In this document: piece by piece, positions 1 through 5,500 of the stretch
Layout of the letters: every line of letters starts with the position of its first letter
Position numbering within the stretch: the stretch's first letter is position 1
Assembly: GCA_011525445.1 (NCBI GenBank)
Contig: WTGE01000207.1
Span: forward strand, 1 to 6,923
Length of the DNA: 6,923 bases
Reading direction: 5' to 3'
DNA from: Synechococcus sp. CO36386bin_37
GTDB taxonomy: Bacteria > Cyanobacteriota > Cyanobacteriia > PCC-6307 > Cyanobiaceae
Made by a program: the position numbers and the translations under genes
The notes under the pieces: model-generated
Databases searched by the model: none
Told to the model about the DNA's origin: nothing
Seen by the model: the letters and a program-made list of their open reading frames with translations, nothing else

Positions 1-32
1 ACTGACGATGACCCGGCATTGTTTGCTTTTTC
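1..32. other. Short leader upstream of ndk, no feature recognised
   Basis: These bases precede the ndk start. In the ndk frame they contain TGA stops at 3-5 and 9-11, so ndk cannot extend upstream. No Shine-Dalgarno sequence is visible, only a T-rich run just before the ATG. The promoter is probably outside the window. Confidence 0.6.
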
Positions 33-491
33 ATGGCTGCCGAACGCACGTTCATCGCCATCAAGCCCGACGGCGTCCAGCGCGGGCTGGTGGGTGAGAT
101 TCTCGGTCGCTTCGAGAGCAAGGGCTTCAAGCTCGTGGGTCTGAAGCAGCTCACCCCCAGCCGCGAGCTGGCTGAGCAGCACTACGGAGTTCACAAAGAG
201 CGACCGTTCTTCGCCGGTTTGGTGGACTTCATCACCTCTGGCCCTGTGGTGGCGATGGTTTGGGAAGGCGATGGGGTGATCACCAGTGCCCGCAAGCTGA
301 TCGGTGCGACCAAACCCCTCGAGGCTGAGCCAGGCACCATCCGTGGAGATCTTGCCGTCAACATCGGCCGCAACGTGATCCATGGATCGGATGCGCCGGA
401 AACCGCAGAGTTTGAAATTGGTCTCTGGTTCGGTGCCTCGGAACTCAATGATTGGTCACCTTCTGATCAGAGCTGGCGCGTCGAGGGTTGA
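33..491 (+). CDS. ndk: Nucleoside diphosphate kinase
   Basis: This cytosolic enzyme transfers the gamma phosphate from ATP to other (d)NDPs through a phosphohistidine intermediate, balancing nucleotide pools for DNA, RNA and lipid synthesis. The protein has 152 residues, the usual length for the family. Seen in the sequence: the N-terminal [13 protein letters not shown] signature with Lys11, Tyr51, Arg87, Thr93, the GTIRGD loop with Arg104, Asn114, and the active-site NVIHGSD with catalytic His117. All expected catalytic and nucleotide-binding residues are present, so it should be active. The start at 33 is the only one possible, because in-frame stops lie at 3-5 and 9-11 with no other start codon after them. 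It converges on the TpsB gene with a single base between the stop codons, and no terminator hairpin with a T-tract is visible. GC is high (40 of 60 bases at 61-120), as expected of chromosomal backbone. The overall sequence resembles marine Synechococcus Ndk from memory. Confidence 0.98.
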   Translation: MAAERTFIAIKPDGVQRGLVGEILGRFESKGFKLVGLKQLTPSRELAEQHYGVHKERPFFAGLVDFITSGPVVAMVWEGDGVITSARKLIGATKPLEAEPGTIRGDLAVNIGRNVIHGSDAPETAEFEIGLWFGASELNDWSPSDQSWRVEG

Positions 492-492
492 T

Positions 493-2169
493 TCAGAAGC
501 TGTAGCGGAGCTTGGTGTACAGCCCCTGGCCCAGGATCCAGTCGTTCCAGAGCCCAGGGTTGTCGTTTGAGTTGAACGTGTCGACCCAGCCGAGTTCCGC
601 CTCCCATCGGCCGTTTTGATAGCGGCCGATCAGCCCGCCCACACCGATGCTGTCCTCAAGTGTCCCGACACTTGAATCGGTGTGAATACCGCCAATACCC
701 AGGTAGGGAATGAGAGAAATTCTTTGTTCATCCATCTGCCATGGGGTCCAAACGACTTCCCCTGTGGCCAGGTATCCGCTCTCCCCGGCGATCAGGCTTC
801 CTGGAAGTCCCCGCAGGCCTACATCACTGCCGAGACTGAAGCTCATGCTTCCTGGAAGACGACTGAAGGCAAGTTGACCAGCGAATCGGAGGTTCACGGT
901 GGTCGATGAAGACAGACTCAAACCGATGTCACTGATTGCTCCTACAGCGCGGGCCTCGCCGGGTTCAATGCCTTGAACATCCAAATTGTGCAGGTGTTCA
1001 TCAAGGGTCACTCCGGCAATGCCCTGGCTGAAATAGGCGTTGGTGTTCCAGAACAAGGGACCGCTGAATCCACCAATGTTGGTGCTGAGTTTCAGAAAGC
1101 CACTGTGAGACCAGCCATCGTTTCCACCTCCGCTCACCAGCGGGAAACTGCGCCCTGATTTGAAGCTGTCACTACGATTGGTGCTGAATGCTGCCGCAGC
1201 AGTCCATGTGAGATTCTCGGACTCCTGCAGAGTTGTTTCCAATTGCAGCAGCCCTTGCAGGGTGCGGAAACTGAAGTTGTATGCCGGCTTTTGGAATTCC
1301 ACAAAGCGGCGGTAGCTGACGCCAAAGGATCCTGTGATCGACCAGTTGTCCCGGAGGGGATAGGTGTAGGTGAGAGAGGCCACCTTGCTGCCCAACTCCA
1401 GATCACCATCGCTGTTCAACTCCAGAAACAGCAGGGCTGTGTCGCCTCGTTCAATCAGACCTTTCTGGAGAAGCGTGGCAACACCACGCCATTCGCCGCT
1501 GCCAACATTGCCATTGTTGCCGAGGGCAATGTCGCCCTTGAGGGGTTCTGGCTCGGCGGGTGTAACCGTGAGAGTTACCACCGCTTTGGTGGGGTCGCTT
1601 CCCAGGCGTCCCATTCCCCCCTTGATCGTCCCAGCTCCTCGTTGGCGGGCGCGAGCGAGTTCCTTTTCCAGCGTGGGGATGTGCAGCACACTGCCAATCA
1701 GAGGGGTCAGTTGCTCCTGGATCTGCTGCTGTAAAGCTTGGTCTTCGCTGTTAATCCGAAGTTCTGCAATCGTGCCCAGAACCACTTCAAGGGCACCTGG
1801 GGCGGGAGTTTTGAGGCTGTAAACGCGGCTGTTGACGTAACCATCCTGAATGAGCCGAGCTGTGAGCTGTGCCGCGCAGGCGTTCAACGTCGCGCTGATG
1901 CTGGCTTTCCCACAGCCGCTGAGGATCTGCCGGACCTGCTCGTTGGTGTACGGCGCTTCTCCGACAATCTCCGGTCTCCAGTCGCTGGTCGATGAGTCTG
2001 AGGCGTCTGCTTCCTGCTTGCTTTCTGGCTTTTGGGGATCAGCGGAAGATCCCGGAGGAACCTCGAACAGTGGGCCATCGTCCTTAGGCCGCTGCTGGGG
2101 AGCCGTGTTCGGTAAGCGAACAGGCCCCGGCTGGAGAGGGGGAGCAACCAGCTGGGCCAGGAGCAGCAT
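493..2169 (-). CDS. Two-partner secretion outer-membrane transporter (TpsB, ShlB/FhaC/HecB family)
   Basis: This is an Omp85-superfamily barrel that exports a partner TpsA exoprotein across the outer membrane. The 558 residues are typical for the family. Seen in order: a short hydrophobic start (residues 1-12), a Pro-rich polar linker (about 13-66), POTRA1 (about 67-139, with the ShlB-type core around LIQDGYVNSRVYSL at 106-119), POTRA2 (about 140-205), and a beta-barrel from about 211. The barrel holds the conserved L6-loop motif as LRGLPGS (452-458, Arg453), then GESGYLATGEV, and ends in a final strand GLYTKLRYSF with the C-terminal Phe recognised by the BAM machinery. Cys86 and Cys98 in POTRA1 could form a disulfide. 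The start is the most upstream available: an in-frame TAG lies nine codons before it with no start codon between. The signal peptide is weak for a start of this kind, as it lacks basic residues. The gene is divergent from the large adhesin gene, its likely substrate. Confidence 0.94.
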   Translation of the reverse strand: MLLLAQLVAPPLQPGPVRLPNTAPQQRPKDDGPLFEVPPGSSADPQKPESKQEADASDSSTSDWRPEIVGEAPYTNEQVRQILSGCGKASISATLNACAAQLTARLIQDGYVNSRVYSLKTPAPGALEVVLGTIAELRINSEDQALQQQIQEQLTPLIGSVLHIPTLEKELARARQRGAGTIKGGMGRLGSDPTKAVVTLTVTPAEPEPLKGDIALGNNGNVGSGEWRGVATLLQKGLIERGDTALLFLELNSDGDLELGSKVASLTYTYPLRDNWSITGSFGVSYRRFVEFQKPAYNFSFRTLQGLLQLETTLQESENLTWTAAAAFSTNRSDSFKSGRSFPLVSGGGNDGWSHSGFLKLSTNIGGFSGPLFWNTNAYFSQGIAGVTLDEHLHNLDVQGIEPGEARAVGAISDIGLSLSSSTTVNLRFAGQLAFSRLPGSMSFSLGSDVGLRGLPGSLIAGESGYLATGEVVWTPWQMDEQRISLIPYLGIGGIHTDSSVGTLEDSIGVGGLIGRYQNGRWEAELGWVDTFNSNDNPGLWNDWILGQGLYTKLRYSF

Positions 2170-2228
2170 GGCAACCGACGAATGTAGGTTTGACTATTTT
2201 CTCTTGAATCAGCGAAAATCACTTTTAT

Positions 2229-2242
2229 TGCTGACGTCAACA
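2229..2242. promoter_or_regulatory. Near-perfect palindrome with TGACGTCA core, possible operator
   Basis: TGCTGACGTCAACA reads almost the same on both strands, with a perfect 8-base core TGACGTCA at 2232-2239 and one mismatched pair outside it. Its position about 60 bases upstream of both the TpsB start and the TATAAT box would suit a dimeric regulator, but no specific regulator is recognised. Confidence 0.3.
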
Positions 2243-2294
2243 GGTTCTGACTCGACAAGGGAGTGGGGTTCGGTCGCGGATCCAACACAGAATT

Positions 2295-2300
2295 TATAAT
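2295..2300 (+). promoter_or_regulatory. Candidate -10 box of the adhesin promoter
   Basis: A perfect TATAAT sits 119 bases upstream of the adhesin ATG. No good TTGACA-like -35 lies 16-18 bases upstream; the bases there are GC-rich. Transcription would start near 2307. The overlapping minus-strand reading TATAAA (2298 to 2293) could serve the transporter gene, so the box may be bidirectional. Confidence 0.4.
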
Positions 2301-2330
2301 TAAGCGAAGAAAAACAAATTCTTCAGCTTA
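2301..2330. repeat. Imperfect inverted repeat (hairpin)
   Basis: TAAGCGAAGAA at 2301-2311 pairs with TTCTTCAGCTTA at 2319-2330 around a 7-base A-rich loop, with one bulged base. It lies just after the TATAAT box, at or beside the predicted transcription start. It could be an operator or a 5'-UTR hairpin. It has no following T-tract, so it is not a normal terminator. Confidence 0.5.
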
Positions 2331-2335
2331 TCTTT

Positions 2336-2422
2336 ATGGTTGTGAGCCGGCGAATTTCTGCAAAAATTCGTTCGAACCTGACTCAATCTGATCGACAGCA
2401 GGCTTCTCTAAAAACTCTATGA
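2336..2422 (+). CDS. Possible 28-codon leader ORF overlapping the adhesin start
   Basis: An ATG at 2336 opens a 28-codon frame whose peptide begins MVVSRRISAKIRS and ends ASLKTL. Its TGA (2420-2422) overlaps the adhesin ATG (2419-2421) as ATGA, the classic layout for translational coupling. The peptide is basic (Arg5, Arg6, Lys10, Arg12, Arg20, Lys26) and has no hydrophobic segment. It would start about 29 bases after the predicted transcription start. No Shine-Dalgarno sequence precedes it, and a second possible start is the GTG at 2342. What is seen is only the open frame and the overlap. Translation and any regulatory role are inference, and a frame this short can arise by chance. Confidence 0.33.
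   Translation: MVVSRRISAKIRSNLTQSDRQQASLKTL
2351..2370. repeat. Perfect 7-bp inverted repeat (hairpin)
   Basis: CGAATTT (2351-2357) and AAATTCG (2364-2370) form a perfect 7-base-pair stem with a 6-base loop, inside the adhesin 5' leader and inside the possible leader ORF. It is followed directly by the palindrome GTTCGAAC at 2370-2377. It might affect translation of the adhesin, but this is untested inference. Confidence 0.45.
2370..2377. repeat. 8-bp perfect palindrome GTTCGAAC
   Basis: A perfect 8-base palindrome lies 41 bases before the adhesin start, sharing one base with the preceding hairpin. It is short and could be chance or a binding site; no regulator is recognised. Confidence 0.25.
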
Positions 2423-2511
2423 CAACAATTGGTTCCAAGAAGCTGATTCGTTTCACCTTGGGCGTGTTCCTGGGGATGTCAAGCGTCTTGAACCAGTCTG
2501 CGGTTTTTGCG
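2419..2511 (+). other. Sec signal peptide of the adhesin
   Basis: Residues 1-31 have a basic n-region (Lys7, Lys8, Arg11), a hydrophobic core from about residue 12 to 24, and a likely cleavage after Val-Phe-Ala at 29-31, before Glu32. It is of ordinary length. The 50-residue extended signal peptide seen in some TpsA proteins is absent. Confidence 0.8.
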
Positions 2512-5500
2512 GAGATTCGTGCCGGTCAAAGCAAAGGTTTCGCAACCAAGGTGAACGGTCAGAAGGGTGGACGATGCATTGCTGGAGTGTGCAAGATCAG
2601 TGGTGGCAAGAAATCTGGTCGCAATAAATTTCTACGGTTTAAAGATTTTGACACTCGAGGCAAGATCAAGCGCGTTGATATTGATACAGGAGGTAAGCGT
2701 AATCTTGTAGTGGGGGTGACGTCACCATTCGGGACGCATATCAATAAATCAATTCAGTTGTCGTCAAAGGCAAATCTGTACTGGCTATCACCCGGTGGAA
2801 TTCATCTTGGATCGGGTGCAGGGTTCGTCAACGTACCAAGGTTGAATCTGAGTACAGCGCGATCGCTGCGTTTTGGTAATGGACTCTTTGATGTGTTCAA
2901 GACTCGCTCTTCTGAACTAGCGGCGCTCAAAGGAAATCCTCTGCCTGGCTCTCTGGGGTTCGGTGATGTTGATTTGCGGGACGATCTCAATGCGGCCGAC
3001 GACACGGTGCCGGTGATTCAAATGGAGGGAATTGATATCCGGATTGATCGTGATTTGTTAGCCGATGCGCCCGGTGGAGTTGTGGAGGTGCGGGAGAGCA
3101 AGATCAGTGTTGGCAACAATCAAGTCGACCGAGCACGGTTGACGCTGACAGGAGAAGAGGTTGTGGTTGGCGATGGTACGGAATTGAGGGCGGCGCAAGC
3201 CGGTGGTGGTGGAACGATTGAAGTAGGAGGCAGTTGGCAGAACAGTGATGAAACGGTGCGCCAGGCAAAAAGAACTGTGGTGGAAGCTGGTGCTCTGCTG
3301 GATGCATCTGCAGGCAACAAGGGCGATGGTGGAGAGATCGTGGTGTGGTCAGATATCTCCAATCCAGAATCCCTCACAAGTGTTTCGGGTTCGTTGTTTG
3401 CCAAAGGTGGTCGACAAGCAGGTTTAGGTGGACAGATTGAAACCTCAGGTTTTGAATTAAAGATTACTGGAATCAACGTCGATGCAACTGCGAATCAACC
3501 TGACTACAGCGGTTTATGGCTTCTGGATCCTTATGATTACACATTAAATGATAATTCTCCGGATTACGAGACGTTCACCATTGCTTCTGTATTGAGTGGC
3601 GGAACTGACATTAGAATCACGACTGCTTCTTCTGTCAGTACTGCTGGTGGTAATTCTATTTCGTCTGATGGAACAGATACAAATGGGGGCAGAATAACTG
3701 TCAATGATTCTATTGTTGTTACCGGATCTGGGTCCGGTGATCTTGCTTTGGTTGCGGATAGTGATATTCAGATCAATGCAACTCTTCAAAATCTTACCGG
3801 TGACGGAGATCTGACGCTTCACTCGCAGACAGGTGTGACGGTCGGGAGTTCTGGGGCAATTACCTGGGATCCTGGATCAACAGGTTTCGTGGACATCATT
3901 TCGTCGCAATCGGGTGGTCTTTCTGGGTCTGGAAGTATCAATATAAGCTCTGGAAAACTCAAGGTAAATACGGCTTCGCTTGTCCCACCGCTCTATACAG
4001 GGACAATTAGACTGTCAGGTGGGACAACGTTAGAGAAACGTGGTGTTGGTGGGTTTCGATTAAACCCTGGCTCTTCGGCGAACCAGTTTAATAACATTGA
4101 ACTCTATGAAGGAATTCTCGCCCTTGCCAATGATGATGCACTGGGTACATCCTACTCGGGCACGATTGAATTCAAGGGAGGCGCATTTCGTCAAGGTCAA
4201 ACCAGTGTGGCAGATTATTCTGCTCAGTTCTCCGATGCTGCAGATCAGAAATACAAAATTTATGTCAATTCAGATTCTGGCATCGTTTATAACGATGCAT
4301 TGGCAAGTCCTGGGGGAACTTTTGAGTTGTTCAGTGGAGATTTGCAGCTTACTGGGACCAATACATATTCTGGAAAAACTACGATTTCAGCGGGTAGTCT
4401 TAAGCTTCTTGGCTCTACTGGATCGATTCAAAGTTCTGAAATCAATGTGGCTGAAGGAGCAACATATGAATTTGACCTTCCTGCTGCTTCTGATCAATCA
4501 ACATACAGCGGGGCCATCTCCGGCTCTGGAAAATTTAAAAAATCAGGCTTGGGTGAGTTGACGCTCAGTGGTGCCAATACTTACACAGGAGAAACTGCAA
4601 TTACAGGTGGAACCTTAAAGGTTGGCACTGATTCTTCAAGTACCGGCAATCTAGCTTCTAGTACGGATGTTGATATTTCGAGTGGTGCAACTCTAGAGCT
4701 TTTAAATAATCAGACGGTTGCTTCTATTAAAGGCGCTGGTGATATTAATTTAAACTCACATGTTCTTACCTCCGGAGGAGAGAATGAAAGCACAGTCTTT
4801 TCGGGATTGATTTCTGGTACAGGTGGTATCATTAAAAATGGAACGGGAAAGCTCTCTCTTTCTGGAGTAAAAAACTTTACAGGTGACACCACGATTAATG
4901 AAGGCACGTTGGAGTCTGCAGGTTCAGCGATGTCTTCTGCTGTGGCTGTTGCTGAAGGTGCAACGTACGAAATTAATTTGGCGGCAGCTTCTGATACTGC
5001 CACATACTCCAAGATCATTAGTGGAGCAGGGTCATTTTTGAAATCCGGGGCAGGGGAGTTGACCTTTGATCAAGTCCACACATACAGCGGAGCTACAGAT
5101 ATAAGCGAAGGTAAATTGAAGACAACGAGTGCTGGGAGCCTTAGCAGTTCCACGGCTGTTTCTATTGCGAGTGGGGCTGCATATGAGTTGGGTTCTGATG
5201 AAGAAGTGGCATCGATCACTGGTTCTGGCTCTATTAATCTGGGCTACTATCCTAATGAATTTAAGTTAACTGTTAGCTCTGATGCTAACTATACATTTTC
5301 AGGTGAATTACAAGGCACTGGTACTTTCATTAAAAAAGGGTCAGGGTCCTTAAATCTTGACTTATCAACAGCAAGTGCTGATCTTGATGTTGTTAATTCA
5401 TTTCAGATTGATGAGGGAATACTTGTCTTGTCGAGTCCTCAAGCCAAGGACATGCGTGTTGATGGCTCAATTTTTAAAACAACCTCTGGTCCGGCGTCGC

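Larger units (their letters stand above)
2170..2418. promoter_or_regulatory. Divergent tpsB/tpsA control region
   Basis: This 249-base gap separates the start codons of the divergent transporter and adhesin genes and must hold at least part of both promoters. It contains a TATAAT box on the plus strand whose reverse reads TATAAA, a near-palindrome around TGACGTCA, two hairpin-forming inverted repeats, an 8-base GTTCGAAC palindrome and a short ORF that overlaps the adhesin start. On the minus strand a -35-like TTGACG (2240 to 2235) has no convincing -10 at the right distance. Neither gene has an obvious Shine-Dalgarno sequence. That the region co-regulates both genes is an inference from the layout. 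Confidence 0.75.

Noticed and set aside
497..513. AAGCT/AGCTT inverted repeat just after the ndk stop as a terminator
   Set aside because: The stem is only five base pairs, lies inside the tpsB coding sequence and has no T-tract on either strand.
1243..1822. Long plus-strand open frames antisense to tpsB
   Set aside because: They lie wholly inside the well-supported transporter gene on the opposite strand, are rich in Ser, Arg and Pro, and show no recognisable domain or start signal; they are a by-product of GC-rich coding sequence.
1884..2288. Minus-strand frame crossing the tpsB start in another frame
   Set aside because: It overlaps the N-terminal part of tpsB out of frame and has no recognisable domain. 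I considered it as a frameshifted signal peptide but saw no convincing signal-peptide pattern joining it to tpsB.
1850..2299. Plus-strand open frame running from tpsB into the control region
   Set aside because: Most of it is antisense to the tpsB start region and its predicted protein has no family features. The part beyond 2169 is too short to support alone.
3104..3476. Minus-strand Pro/Ser-rich frames opposite the adhesin
   Set aside because: They mirror the Gly-rich adhesin codons read backwards and have no independent coding evidence.
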